Of a stretch of DNA of 64,000 bases, positions 35,864-44,885 are shown piece after piece. The position numbers and the translations under genes are program-made. Position 1 is the first letter of the stretch. Each line of letters starts with the position of its first letter. The notes beneath the pieces are model-generated. The model worked only from the letters and a program-made list of their open reading frames with translations, was not told where the DNA came from and searched no databases. The stretch is from Proruminimicrobium sp964487915 (GTDB lineage: Bacteria; Elusimicrobiota; Endomicrobiia; Endomicrobiales; Endomicrobiaceae): NCBI GenBank assembly GCA_964487915.1, contig CAZASN010000006.1, positions 1 through 64,000 on the forward strand. Direction: 5' to 3'.

Positions 35864-38449
35864 TTATTTTTTATATTTTTCTTTCCAGTCCGATAATAAT
35901 TTTAACGCTTCAATAGGTTTGAGATTATCAACATCCAGTTTTCTTAATTCTATCAAAATTTCAGGTTCTATTGAAGTAAAAAGATTAGGCTGTATATCCT
36001 GTTCAAGTTTTGAAAAATTTTTATTGATATTTTTTTCAAGTCCGTCAAGAATCTGATAAGCCCTTTGTATGACTTTATGCGGAACTCCCGCAAGACGGGC
36101 GACGTGTATTCCGTAAGATTTATCGGCGGATCCTTCAACGATTTTATGCAGAAAAATCACATTGCCGTCCCATTCCTTAACCGACACGCTGGCATTAATT
36201 ATTCCGCTGCCTTCGGAAGCAAGAGACGTCAGTTCAAAATAATGAGTCGCAAACAGAACTTTTGCGCCTTTGTTGTATCTGCTGCCGGTATCGGAAAAAA
36301 ACTCCAATATCGCCCACGCTATGGACATTCCGTCATAAGTGGACGTTCCTCTTCCCACTTCGTCAAGTATAATTAAGCTTTTATCCGTATATCTGTTTAA
36401 AATATTGGCCGTTTCTGTCATTTCGACCATAAACGTTGATTCGCCCGCGGCAAGATTATCTCCGGCTCCTATTCTTGTAAATATTTTATCAACTATTCCT
36501 ATGACCGCTTCGGAACACGGAACAAAAGAACCTATCTGCGCCATAATTACAATCAATGCCGTCTGTCTGAGATAAGTTGATTTACCGGACATATTGGGAC
36601 CGGTCAGTATCATTATTCTTTTATCGCTGTCGTTTAAATCTATGTCGTTTGCCACAAAATCGCCGAATTTTAAAATTTGTTCTATAACCGGATGTCTGGC
36701 ATTTTTTAAAATAAGTTCTTTGCCGTACGTCATTTTAGGACAAACATAATCATTTTTAACGGCGTTAGAAGCAAAAGACATATAAATATCAAGTTCGGCG
36801 ATCATTGACGAAATATTAAGTATTACAGCCGAATATTCCGCAAGTTCCTGCCTTAAACATACGTAAAGTTCGGTTTCAAGTTTTATCGTTTTATCCTGGG
36901 CTGAAATAATTTTTTCTTCCAGTATTTTTAATTCCTGCGTTATGTATCTTTCTGAATTCGTCAAAGTCTGCTTTCTTATGTAATGAGCCGGCACCGAGGA
37001 TATGTTTGATTTTGTAACGTCAATGTAATAACCGAATACGGACGTATATCCTATTTTCAAATTATTTATTCCGGTTGACTGCCTTTCTTTTGTTTCAATT
37101 TCGGATATATATTTCTTAGCGTCTTTGCCGAGCAGTCTTAATTCGTCAAGCTCGGGAGAAACTCCCGTTTTTATAACGTTGCCGTCTTTAAGCATAACAG
37201 GGGCTTCCTGCTCTATATGAGATTCTATTTTTTCTATAACTTCTTTTACGGGTTCAACGCCCGGATTTTCGCAATAGCCTATTTCTTTTAATTTTTCAAA
37301 AATCGCGGTTGCTCCGATAAGAGAATCTTTTAACGCCAAAAGTTCTTTCGGATTTGCGGAACCGCTTATTATTCTTGCGGCTATTCTGTCCAAATCGGCT
37401 ATTGATTTTAAAATTTCGGACAGTTCGTTGCGCGCCGTTTCATTTTCAATGAATATTTTTATTTTATTCTGTCTGTCTTCTATCTTTTTTATTTCAAGAA
37501 GCGGCTTTATTATCCAGTTTTTTACAAGTCTTGCCCCCATAGGAGTTATCGTAGCGTCAAGCACCGATACAAGAGAACCGTCTTGTTTCAGAGAAGTTGA
37601 CGATCTTAAAATTTCAAGATTTTTAATCGCGACGCCGTCCAAAAGCATATAATCGCCTGTTTCCAAAAACCTGATATTGTTTAAAATCGGCAGAGTCTGC
37701 GGCTGGTTGTCCTGCACGTACATAAATATCGCTCCGACAGCCGATATAACGCCAGGCTTATCTGATATGTTAAAATGATTAAGAGAAGATATCTTTAATA
37801 TTTTCTTTATTAAATTGCCGCAATATACGGCGTCCGAGCATATATCGTTTACGGTTGAGGCCGTAATATTGGATTTTGAAAGAATCTTTTTTAAATTTTC
37901 GTCTTTTGCCAGCGACTGGGGTATAATAATTTCTCCGGGTTTGTATTTTATGATTTCATTTTCCAAATTCTGAATATCCGTCTCGTAAGCGAAAAAATCG
38001 CCCGTTGAAATATCTGCCGCCGCTACCGCGGCGACGGAAGAATCTCCGCCGGCAAAAAACACCGACATAAGATAATTGTTCATTTTTGAATCAAGAAGAT
38101 TGTCTTCCAAAAGAGTTCCGGGAGTAATGACTTTTACCACTCCTCTTTTCACGATGCCTTTTGTCGAGCCCGGTTCTTCCAATTGTTCGCAAATTGCTAT
38201 TTTCAAACCGGCTTTTATCAATTTTCTTATATAATTTCCCGCAGAATGATACGGCACTCCGCACATCGGGACGGTTTGTCTTTTTGTCAGAACAACCTCT
38301 AAAATCGGAGACGCTTTTACGGCGTCTTCGCCGAACATTTCATAAAAATCGCCGAGTCTGAAAAACAGAATAATATCGGGATACTTGGCTTTTATAGCCA
38401 TATACTGCTGCATCAGCGGCGTTAATTGTCCGTCGTCTTTATTTGTCAT
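35864..38449 (-). CDS. mutS: DNA mismatch repair protein MutS
   Basis: This 861-residue protein has the full MutS1 layout. The N-terminal mismatch-binding motif FFRLGDFYEMFGEDA contains the Phe-x-Glu, followed by connector, core, clamp and the ATPase domain with Walker A TGPNMSGKSTYLRQ, ILDEVGRGTSTYDG and the ATHYFEL histidine. It recognises base mismatches and recruits MutL, encoded two genes downstream in the same operon. Length is normal. The ATG sits 6 bp after the lytic transglycosylase stop. Confidence 0.97.
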   Translation of the reverse strand: MTNKDDGQLTPLMQQYMAIKAKYPDIILFFRLGDFYEMFGEDAVKASPILEVVLTKRQTVPMCGVPYHSAGNYIRKLIKAGLKIAICEQLEEPGSTKGIVKRGVVKVITPGTLLEDNLLDSKMNNYLMSVFFAGGDSSVAAVAAADISTGDFFAYETDIQNLENEIIKYKPGEIIIPQSLAKDENLKKILSKSNITASTVNDICSDAVYCGNLIKKILKISSLNHFNISDKPGVISAVGAIFMYVQDNQPQTLPILNNIRFLETGDYMLLDGVAIKNLEILRSSTSLKQDGSLVSVLDATITPMGARLVKNWIIKPLLEIKKIEDRQNKIKIFIENETARNELSEILKSIADLDRIAARIISGSANPKELLALKDSLIGATAIFEKLKEIGYCENPGVEPVKEVIEKIESHIEQEAPVMLKDGNVIKTGVSPELDELRLLGKDAKKYISEIETKERQSTGINNLKIGYTSVFGYYIDVTKSNISSVPAHYIRKQTLTNSERYITQELKILEEKIISAQDKTIKLETELYVCLRQELAEYSAVILNISSMIAELDIYMSFASNAVKNDYVCPKMTYGKELILKNARHPVIEQILKFGDFVANDIDLNDSDKRIMILTGPNMSGKSTYLRQTALIVIMAQIGSFVPCSEAVIGIVDKIFTRIGAGDNLAAGESTFMVEMTETANILNRYTDKSLIILDEVGRGTSTYDGMSIAWAILEFFSDTGSRYNKGAKVLFATHYFELTSLASEGSGIINASVSVKEWDGNVIFLHKIVEGSADKSYGIHVARLAGVPHKVIQRAYQILDGLEKNINKNFSKLEQDIQPNLFTSIEPEILIELRKLDVDNLKPIEALKLLSDWKEKYKK

Positions 38450-38455
38450 AAAATC

Positions 38456-39022
38456 TTATTCCCAAAAAAATATAGCTCTTTCTATTTTATCAATATATTT
38501 CAATATTGAGTATATTTTATCTATTTTTTTTACGTATTGTTTTGTTTCATTAAACGGCATTTGTTCAAAATCATACTCAACGATAGGATTCATCTGTCTC
38601 CACTGCGTAACATTGCCGAGCCCCGCGTTATAAGAGGCAAGTATTAAATTCATATTTCCTTTAAACATCGTATTTAATATTTTATAATAAAAAACGCCGA
38701 ACATTATGTTTGTTTCAGGATTTAACAGCATCTCTTTTTTAAAATTTTTCATCTGTAAATATCCCGCGATCTGTCTGCCTGTGGCCGGCATAATCTGCAT
38801 AAGCCCGACTGCTCCCTTATTTGACACGACATCAGGGGCGAAATCCGATTCAACCTTGATAATAGCTTTTACCAAGAGAGGATCCACGTTATATTCGGCC
38901 GCGTATTTATGTATAAATTCCGAATATTTCCACGTTTTGTTGATTTTAACAAAAACATACGATATTATAAAAAAGAAAACGGCCGTTATCGCAACCAATA
39001 ATTTATTTTTATTAATTTTCAC
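38456..39022 (-). CDS. Membrane-anchored lytic transglycosylase (SLT domain)
   Basis: This 188-residue protein has an N-terminal membrane segment (residues 8-28; LLVAITAVFFFIISYVFV) and an SLT fold: KAIIKVESDFAPDVVS with the catalytic Glu, GAVGLMQIMPATG, NIMFGVFYY, and SYNAGLGNV. It cleaves peptidoglycan glycan strands with formation of 1,6-anhydro ends. The frame extends to a TTG at 39049, but the GTG at 39022 has GGAG six bases ahead and overlaps the miaB end by 11 bp. It resembles short Slt/MltE-like enzymes. Its role in wall turnover fits the cell-envelope genes of this operon. Confidence 0.9.
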   Translation of the reverse strand: MKINKNKLLVAITAVFFFIISYVFVKINKTWKYSEFIHKYAAEYNVDPLLVKAIIKVESDFAPDVVSNKGAVGLMQIMPATGRQIAGYLQMKNFKKEMLLNPETNIMFGVFYYKILNTMFKGNMNLILASYNAGLGNVTQWRQMNPIVEYDFEQMPFNETKQYVKKIDKIYSILKYIDKIERAIFFWE

Positions 39023-40265
39023 GCATATCTCCGGACATGCTGTTTGCAAAAACTTTCGTTATTTTTACCGTAACGGTTTTTCCCGTCAGATCTTTAGCAG
39101 AATTAAAAAAAATTTTTATATTCTGGCTGTTTCTTGATTCGCATATTCCGTTTGCATAAGCGTCCACCAAAACTTTTTCCTCGGAATTTATATAATATCC
39201 GTTTAATTCTTTTGATATTTCATTTGAACGTTCAAGCAAAACGGAATGCCTTTCTTTTTTTACCGCCGTTGAAACGTCGTCTTTAAGTTTATACGCCGAT
39301 GTGTTAGGCCTTGGCGAATATTTAAAAATAAACAAGCCTCCGAATTTTAAATCTTCAGCCGCGCGCAGAGTTTCTTTAAAATCGTCGTCTGTCTCGCCCG
39401 GAAAACCTATTATAATGTCGCTTGTAATATTTATCCGCGGTATTTTATTTCTTATTTTTTCAACGAGCAGTTTATATTTCCCGTATGTGTATTTTCTGTT
39501 CATTCTGTTTAAAACGGAATCCGACGCCGACTGCATAGGCAGATGAATATATTTGCATATTTTATCGTTTGCGGCTATTTCGTCTATCAATTCGTCCGGA
39601 AAATCTTTCGGATGGTTCGTCATAAACCTGATTCTTTCAAGTCCGTTTATTAGCGAAACTTCCTTTAAAAGACCGGTAAAATCCGTATTTTTATAATTAT
39701 AAGAATTAACGTTCTGTCCCAAAAGTATTATTTCTTTGACTCCGCGTTTAACGCACTTTTCGGTTTCCGCCAATATTTCGTCAACGCTTACGCTTTGTTC
39801 GGGGCCTCTTACGTAAGGAACTATGCAGTAAGAGCAAAAATTTCCGCATCCCCTCATTATCGTAACGTATTCAAAGACTCCCGATTTTCTTGTTGCTTTC
39901 CGAACTCTGCCTGTTTCTATGAATTTTGAAACCGCGCCTGCAAATTTATCAAGTTCCTTTGCGCCCAAAACGAAATTAAGAAATTTAAATCTGTTTTTTA
40001 TGCGTTTGCCGGCATGCTGCGCCATACATCCGACAACGCCGGCAATAAGCTTCGGATTTTTTTCTTTTTGTTCCGAAAGCCGTCCCAGAAAAGAATACGC
40101 CTTATGTTCGGCGGAAAATCTTACCGAACATGTGTTAAGTATTACCAAATCGGCTTGTAAAACATCGTCCGCGTATTCTAAACCCTCCGATAACAAATAA
40201 TCAGTTATTTTATCGGAATCGTTAACGTTCATCTGACAACCGATCGTTTCAACAAAAAATTTCAT
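39012..40265 (-). CDS. miaB: tRNA-2-methylthio-N6-isopentenyladenosine synthase MiaB
   Basis: This 417-residue methylthiotransferase has an N-terminal UPF0004 domain with three cysteines (ETIGCQMNVND, LNTCSVR, GVVGCMAQ). The radical SAM motif CGNFCSYC follows within MRGCGNFCSYCIVPYVRGPE, and the C-terminus is TRAM-like. The QMN after the first cysteine and the PYVRG sequence favour MiaB over MtaB or RimO. MiaB adds a methylthio group to i6A37 of tRNAs. It is a housekeeping radical SAM protein and unrelated to the cluster at 1-26 kb. Its start is 1 bp from the rfbA stop. Confidence 0.93.
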   Translation of the reverse strand: MKFFVETIGCQMNVNDSDKITDYLLSEGLEYADDVLQADLVILNTCSVRFSAEHKAYSFLGRLSEQKEKNPKLIAGVVGCMAQHAGKRIKNRFKFLNFVLGAKELDKFAGAVSKFIETGRVRKATRKSGVFEYVTIMRGCGNFCSYCIVPYVRGPEQSVSVDEILAETEKCVKRGVKEIILLGQNVNSYNYKNTDFTGLLKEVSLINGLERIRFMTNHPKDFPDELIDEIAANDKICKYIHLPMQSASDSVLNRMNRKYTYGKYKLLVEKIRNKIPRINITSDIIIGFPGETDDDFKETLRAAEDLKFGGLFIFKYSPRPNTSAYKLKDDVSTAVKKERHSVLLERSNEISKELNGYYINSEEKVLVDAYANGICESRNSQNIKIFFNSAKDLTGKTVTVKITKVFANSMSGDMREN

Positions 40266-41144
40266 TTATTCCGGCTCATTTGCTATTTTTTCAAGATACT
40301 GTCCGTAATCGGAATTAAAAAGTTTGGTGCTTTCAAGAAGCTGTTGTTTATTTATAAACCCTTTTCTGTAAGCTATCTCTTCAAGGCAGCCTATCATTAT
40401 CCCCTGTCTTTCTTCTATCGTTTTTATAAACATTGACGAATCTATAAGCGAATTATACGTTCCGGCGTCAAGCCATGAAAAACCCCTGCCGAATAATTCA
40501 ACGTGGAGTTTACCCCGTTTTAAATATTCGTTGTTGATATCGGTTATTTCAAGTTCGCCTCTTGCGGAAGGTTTTACGTTTTTTGCAATTTTTATAACTT
40601 CGTTGTCGTAAAAATAAAGACCGGGAACCGCCCAGTTTGATTTTGGCTCTTTCGGTTTTTCAACTATTCTTACGGCTTTTTTATTTGAATCAAGTTCAAC
40701 TATTCCGTGTCTGTGCGGATCGGTAACGTAATAAGCGAAAATCGTGGCTCCGTCGTTTTTTTCGGCGGCTTTTGTAACTATGCGCGAAAGTCCGTGTCCG
40801 TAAAATATGTTGTCGCCCAAAACAAGAGAAGCGTTATCGTCTCCTATAAATTCTTCGCCCAGTATAAACGCCTCGGCAAGCCCGTTTGGTTTTTCCTGTA
40901 TTTTATAAGATATGTTTAAGCCGAGTCTTTTTCCGTCAGAAAACAATTCTTCAAATTTCGGCAAAGCGTCAGGCGTTGAAATTATAAGTATGTCTTTTAT
41001 TCCCGCAAGCATAAGAACCGACAAAGGATAATATATCATCGGTTTGTTGTAAACCGGAAGCAGCTGTTTTGAAACGACATACGTTAAAGGATAAAGGCGC
41101 GTAGCTTTTCCGCCGGCAAGAATAATACCTTTTGTTTTTTTCAT
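40266..41144 (-). CDS. rfbA: Glucose-1-phosphate thymidylyltransferase
   Basis: This 292-residue nucleotidyltransferase has the signature GIILAGGKATRLYPLTYVVSKQLLPVYNKPM, then VLGDNIFYGHG, IVEKPKEPKSNWAVPGLYFYD and GFSWLDAGT, all typical of RfbA/RmlA. It makes dTDP-glucose from glucose-1-phosphate and dTTP for rhamnose and other deoxysugars. The rest of the rml pathway is not in the window. It lies directly downstream of a nucleotide-sugar epimerase/decarboxylase gene, supporting a role in surface polysaccharide precursor supply. Confidence 0.94.
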   Translation of the reverse strand: MKKTKGIILAGGKATRLYPLTYVVSKQLLPVYNKPMIYYPLSVLMLAGIKDILIISTPDALPKFEELFSDGKRLGLNISYKIQEKPNGLAEAFILGEEFIGDDNASLVLGDNIFYGHGLSRIVTKAAEKNDGATIFAYYVTDPHRHGIVELDSNKKAVRIVEKPKEPKSNWAVPGLYFYDNEVIKIAKNVKPSARGELEITDINNEYLKRGKLHVELFGRGFSWLDAGTYNSLIDSSMFIKTIEERQGIMIGCLEEIAYRKGFINKQQLLESTKLFNSDYGQYLEKIANEPE

Positions 41145-41154
41145 TTTATTCCCC

Positions 41155-42081
41155 TTATAAACTTTTGAAATATTTTATCGTTTCACGCAATCCGTCTTCC
41201 AACTGAACGTCCGGAAGCCATTTTAATATTTTTTTTGCCTTTGTTATATCGGGACGCCTCATTTTCGGATCGTCCTGAGGAAGCTCTTTATAAATTATTT
41301 TTGATTTGCTTTCCGTTAATTTTATGATTGTTTCCGCAAGTTCTTTTAACGTTATTTCGTTCGGATTTCCGATATTGACGGGATATTTGTAATCGGACAT
41401 CAGCAATTTATAAATGCCTTTTACCAAATCCGATACAAAACAAAAACTTCTCGTCTGCCTTCCGCTGCCAAATACCGTTACGGGTTTGCCGTTAAGAGCC
41501 TGCGATATAAATTCAGGTATGGCCCTTCCGTCTTTTTCATTCATTCTGGGGCCGTAAGTATTAAAAATTCTCACTATGCGGGTTTTGACTCCGTAATCTC
41601 TAAAATAACACATAACGGCCGCTTCCGAAAATCTTTTTGCCTCGTCATAAACGCTTCTGATACCTATTGAATTTACGTTTCCCCAGTATTCTTCAGGCTG
41701 CGGATTTACAAGAGGGTCTCCGTATACTTCGCTTGTAGAAGCGAATAAAAATGTTGCTTTTTTAAGTCTTGCCAGTTCCAAAAGATTTAAAGTTCCCAAA
41801 GAGCCTGTTTTTAAAGTTTCAAGCGGATATTTTATGTAGTCTTTGGGGCTTGCGGGAGACGCAAAATTCAATACGGCGTCTATTTTTCCGGGTATTTTTA
41901 TATTTTTTGATATGTCGGCTTTGATAAATTTGAATTTTTTATTTTTAAGAAGATGTTTGATGTTTTCTTTTTTGCCGGTAATAAAGTTGTCAACGGCGAT
42001 AACTTTATGATTTTTTGATATAAAAAAATCACACAAATGCGAACCTAAAAAACCAGCTCCTCCGGCTATCAAAACGTTCAT
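41155..42081 (-). CDS. NAD-dependent nucleotide-sugar epimerase/dehydratase (UDP-glucuronate decarboxylase-like)
   Basis: This 308-residue extended short-chain dehydrogenase has GGAGFLGSHL for NAD binding, FASPASP, STSEVYGDP, and the catalytic Tyr/Lys in VYDEAKRFSE. The SPASPxxY, YGDPxxxPQxExYWGNVN and RRPDI features are characteristic of UDP-xylose synthase (UDP-glucuronate decarboxylase) proteins. It would yield UDP-xylose for glycan synthesis. It is the first gene of the operon that continues through rfbA, miaB, slt, mutS, pilZ and mutL. Confidence 0.88.
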   Translation of the reverse strand: MNVLIAGGAGFLGSHLCDFFISKNHKVIAVDNFITGKKENIKHLLKNKKFKFIKADISKNIKIPGKIDAVLNFASPASPKDYIKYPLETLKTGSLGTLNLLELARLKKATFLFASTSEVYGDPLVNPQPEEYWGNVNSIGIRSVYDEAKRFSEAAVMCYFRDYGVKTRIVRIFNTYGPRMNEKDGRAIPEFISQALNGKPVTVFGSGRQTRSFCFVSDLVKGIYKLLMSDYKYPVNIGNPNEITLKELAETIIKLTESKSKIIYKELPQDDPKMRRPDITKAKKILKWLPDVQLEDGLRETIKYFKSL

Positions 42082-42107
42082 TAAAAATCCTCTTTTTATA
42101 TTCGGTG

Positions 42108-42136
42108 ATTATATAATTTTGGAAGGTTCTTATCAA
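42108..42136 (-). promoter_or_regulatory. Promoter for the UXS-like/rfbA/miaB/slt/mutS/pilZ/mutL operon
   Basis: On the minus strand, TTGATA (42131-42136), a 17-bp spacer and TATAAT (42108-42113), about 26 bp before the ATG at 42081. Confidence 0.75.
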
Positions 42137-42159
42137 TACATTATATAGAAGCCCGGCAG

Positions 42160-42186
42160 CTTGGAAGTTTAGAAGTTTGGCAAATG
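42160..42186. repeat. GGAAGYTTGG-type short repeat, copy 2
   Basis: TTGGAAGTTTAGAAGTTTGG followed by CAAA, closely related to the stretch at 33408-33446. It sits just past the end of the TadG-like gene. Confidence 0.55.
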
Positions 42187-42195
42187 CCAAAACGG

Positions 42196-43407
42196 CTAAT
42201 TCAGCGGAACCAGATGCGAATCCCAGCCGCCGTATTTTGCCCTGTTGTATTCGGCAATCAATGTGTCGTCATCGGTCAAAGCGTTTTTTACCCTTAACGC
42301 CGTTTCAGTGTTGTATAATCCGCCGACTAAAATACCAAACCCTACCGCGGCCGGCGGTCCTACGATCGGAATTTTCGCTATATCCGAAGCCACCGATAAA
42401 ATAACTATTATCTGGTCGGCAAACATTTTTGACATAAGCCCGACGGTCAAAAGTTCAGCTCCGGTTTTTGTATTTTCTTCAGCCGGAAACATAGCATCGT
42501 CAACATTATAAACTCCGGCCGAGCCGTAAGCCATAATCGGCGGATATTTTATCCCTATGATTTTTCCAAGAACGGGATAGCCTCTGTTTGAATCGGCATC
42601 CGGCAGTTTTGTTCCTATTCCCACAATTTTTTTATCGTAAAAATTTTCGTCCTGAACGTACCAAGAATATTTATCGTCTTTGAACCCTCTGCTTTTTTGG
42701 GCGCGTACGAAATGTCTGTGCCCGGCGATATTGACGCAAAAATTATAAGTTCCGTAATATTTTATGCCTTTTGAATTCTTTTTTATCCCGAGTAATTGTT
42801 CCGCAAGAGAAACGGGATCGGCGCTTTTCAATGAAAACGATTTCCAATTTTTTGCGTATCTTGACGGAACAACGATAATTTTGCAGTCATCGGCAGGGAC
42901 ATTTGCAATTATATCGGCATAACCCGCTATATAAGCTGAAAGTATGCTTTTTTGAATATTCTGAATGCCGTTGACCGTCCTTTTAATATTTCTGACGCCC
43001 TGTTCGCTGTAAAAACCGGGCAGACATTTATAATCTGAAAACGGACCGGGAATCATTGAACCGGCAATCCTTTCCGTTGAAAACGACGGATACATGAGCC
43101 CGCCGAAATCTATATTAACGTCAATTCTCAATTTCTTCAAAATTGCGCTTATATCGGGAGTGTGCGGATCGGACGCGAAAGACAAAACCGTCGCCATCAG
43201 ATAATTCGTCGCGCCTATGGCATTTAAAGTTCTTGCCTGCAGCGTCGCGATTGAAAAAGTCGTATTATCAACCGAATTTTGAAGAATCATCCTGTCTCTG
43301 ATAAGCTTTGCTATGTTAATCATCATAGCCCAGCTTATCAATAATATCATTGACAAGACCAGAAAATAAGCAAGCACCTGTCCTTTTCTGTTATTGTTTA
43401 TTATCAT
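42196..43407 (-). CDS. TadG-like pilus/secretion assembly protein
   Basis: This 403-residue protein opens with basic residues and GQVLAYFLVLSMILLISWAM, one hydrophobic segment of the TadE/TadG type (GQ followed by a membrane helix), and then a largely extracytoplasmic region. The helix after the membrane segment (DRMILQNSVDNTTFSIATLQARTLNAIG) is typical of TadG-like minor pilins. The C-terminus is hydrophobic and Gly/Ala-rich around residues 345-372. It overlaps the TadE-like gene by 17 bp. Together with the next two genes it looks like a small Flp/Tad-type pilus locus, although the ATPase and platform genes are not present here. Confidence 0.72.
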   Translation of the reverse strand: MIINNNRKGQVLAYFLVLSMILLISWAMMINIAKLIRDRMILQNSVDNTTFSIATLQARTLNAIGATNYLMATVLSFASDPHTPDISAILKKLRIDVNIDFGGLMYPSFSTERIAGSMIPGPFSDYKCLPGFYSEQGVRNIKRTVNGIQNIQKSILSAYIAGYADIIANVPADDCKIIVVPSRYAKNWKSFSLKSADPVSLAEQLLGIKKNSKGIKYYGTYNFCVNIAGHRHFVRAQKSRGFKDDKYSWYVQDENFYDKKIVGIGTKLPDADSNRGYPVLGKIIGIKYPPIMAYGSAGVYNVDDAMFPAEENTKTGAELLTVGLMSKMFADQIIVILSVASDIAKIPIVGPPAAVGFGILVGGLYNTETALRVKNALTDDDTLIAEYNRAKYGGWDSHLVPLN

Positions 43408-43918
43408 TTCCTATTTTTACAAACCTTTTTGCTCCCGGATATGCTTTATAATAAAATTCTTCATCCGGAGATTTTATCATTCTGGCTCTTGCCCACTGCG
43501 TCCTTGCTCCGTCTGAACCGAACAGACTTGAAAACATAAGTCTCATGTTATATTTAATTTTTACGTTGTATTTTTTCAGATTTATTCCGGAATGATCTTT
43601 TATATCTTTTCCCAAAACAGTCCCGTCCCAATTTGTCGTTTTTGAACCTTCTTCATCGGACGAATCGCTTATATTGCCTGAACTCAATCCGTTTAAACGA
43701 ATCATTTTATCTGTAGCTTTTTGCGCGGTCTCTCTTATTTTACCGGATTGCGCTACGGAAACGGCTCTTACAGCCATAAAAGCGGCTTCGTTGTAAAGAG
43801 TATCGTTAACCGCGATAATACATACCTGTATCAGGGCAAACATAAAAACCGTTATAATCATTACGGCAATCAATCCTTCAATAAAAGCCTGCCCGTTATT
43901 TTTTTTAAATAAACGCAT
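43391..43918 (-). CDS. TadE-like minor pilin protein
   Basis: This 175-residue protein begins with a short basic leader and NNGQAFIEGLIAVMIITVFMF, the TadE-type GQAxxE pattern followed by a single membrane helix; the rest is polar. The GQ-A-F-I-E start matches prepilin-like processing signals of Flp/TadE proteins. It overlaps both neighbours (14 bp upstream and 17 bp downstream), so the three genes are translated together. Confidence 0.75.
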   Translation of the reverse strand: MRLFKKNNGQAFIEGLIAVMIITVFMFALIQVCIIAVNDTLYNEAAFMAVRAVSVAQSGKIRETAQKATDKMIRLNGLSSGNISDSSDEEGSKTTNWDGTVLGKDIKDHSGINLKKYNVKIKYNMRLMFSSLFGSDGARTQWARARMIKSPDEEFYYKAYPGAKRFVKIGNDNKQ

Positions 43919-44117
43919 TGATAACTTCCCTTCCGTATCCCAATAAAAAAAATTTGTACTGCCAAAGCCAAATAAACAGTTTTATCATGCCGTATGAAGC
44001 GGCGAATAAAACTATGACGAATAAAATATATTCCGTCGAAGCCTGCCCTTTTTTATTTTGTGAGATAAACTTTAACGCGGATTGCGTTTTAAGAGAATGT
44101 TGTTTTAATCTGTCCAT
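43905..44117 (-). CDS. Flp-like small pilin (class III signal type)
   Basis: This 70-residue protein has KKGQASTEYILFVIVLFAAS: a basic leader, a GQxSxEY processing motif and one hydrophobic helix, as in Flp pilins and class III signal peptides. After likely cleavage about 45 residues remain. It lies upstream of the TadE/TadG-like genes and downstream of the secretin gene. No tad ATPase, peptidase or CpaB gene is in the window, so the machinery may be supplied from elsewhere or shared with the type IV pilus. Confidence 0.72.
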   Translation of the reverse strand: MDRLKQHSLKTQSALKFISQNKKGQASTEYILFVIVLFAASYGMIKLFIWLWQYKFFLLGYGREVINAFI

Positions 44118-44150
44118 ATTACGAGTCCGCCGGCATTAAATTTTAAGCGG

Positions 44151-44882
44151 TTATTGCTCTATTATTTTGGGAGTCACAAAAATCAAAACGTTCGTTTTAT
44201 TGTCTACTGTTTTTGTATTTTTAAATAAAGTTCCCAATACAGGAATATCAGATAATATCGGAACTCCGGAAGTGGTCTTGTCCTTGTAGTTTTCAATAAG
44301 TCCGGCTATAACTATCGTCTGCTGGTCTTTAAGGACAACGTTTGATTTGGCCTGTCTTTTGGCTATATTCGGAAACCCCTGAACGCTGTTTGACCAGTCC
44401 AGCCTTGAAAGCTCGGCTTCTATAGTAACATCTATCGTGCCGTCAGGTAAAATTTTCGGAAGAACTTCGGTTATAATTCCGTATTCTTTCCATTCCACGT
44501 TCCCGCCGGATACGCCCGAAACGGCGATCGGAAATTCTCCGCCGACCAAAAATCTGGCTTTATTGCCGGACTTTGTCACAAGTTTCGGATTTGACAAAAC
44601 CTGAGCCGCTCCGTTTTCCTGCAGTAATTTTAACGTCGCGCTCAGAGGAGTATATCTTACCCAATCGTTATATTCTACAAGCGAGGGATATATCGGAGTG
44701 CGGTGCGCCCCTTCTATAAACAATTCGCCCGCTGATATTTCATCAACCCATTTTATGCCGTATTCTTTTGCTTTGTTGTTATTAATCTCGGTAATCTCTA
44801 TGGATATTTCCACCAGTTTTTCGGCAAACAAATTATGTATGCACAAAAACAACAACATCATAACAAAAAAATATTTTCTCAT
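44151..44882 (-). CDS. Short secretin-domain protein (type II/III secretion secretin family)
   Basis: This 243-residue protein has a signal peptide (residues 1-20, KYFFVMMLLFLCIHNLFA). A secretin core follows: VEISIEITEIN, AQVLSNPKLVTKSGNKARFLVGGEFPI, WKEYGIITEVLPKILPDGTI, VLKDQQTIVIAGLI and VPILSDIPVLGTLFKNT. Secretins form outer-membrane rings; this one lacks the usual N-terminal N-domains and is far shorter than CpaC or PilQ, so it may be a minimal pore or an accessory subunit. A ribosome site (AAGGTG) is embedded in the last codons of gcvT 3 bp upstream. It heads the Flp-like pilus genes. Confidence 0.85.
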   Translation of the reverse strand: MRKYFFVMMLLFLCIHNLFAEKLVEISIEITEINNNKAKEYGIKWVDEISAGELFIEGAHRTPIYPSLVEYNDWVRYTPLSATLKLLQENGAAQVLSNPKLVTKSGNKARFLVGGEFPIAVSGVSGGNVEWKEYGIITEVLPKILPDGTIDVTIEAELSRLDWSNSVQGFPNIAKRQAKSNVVLKDQQTIVIAGLIENYKDKTTSGVPILSDIPVLGTLFKNTKTVDNKTNVLIFVTPKIIEQ

Positions 44883-44885
44883 TTT

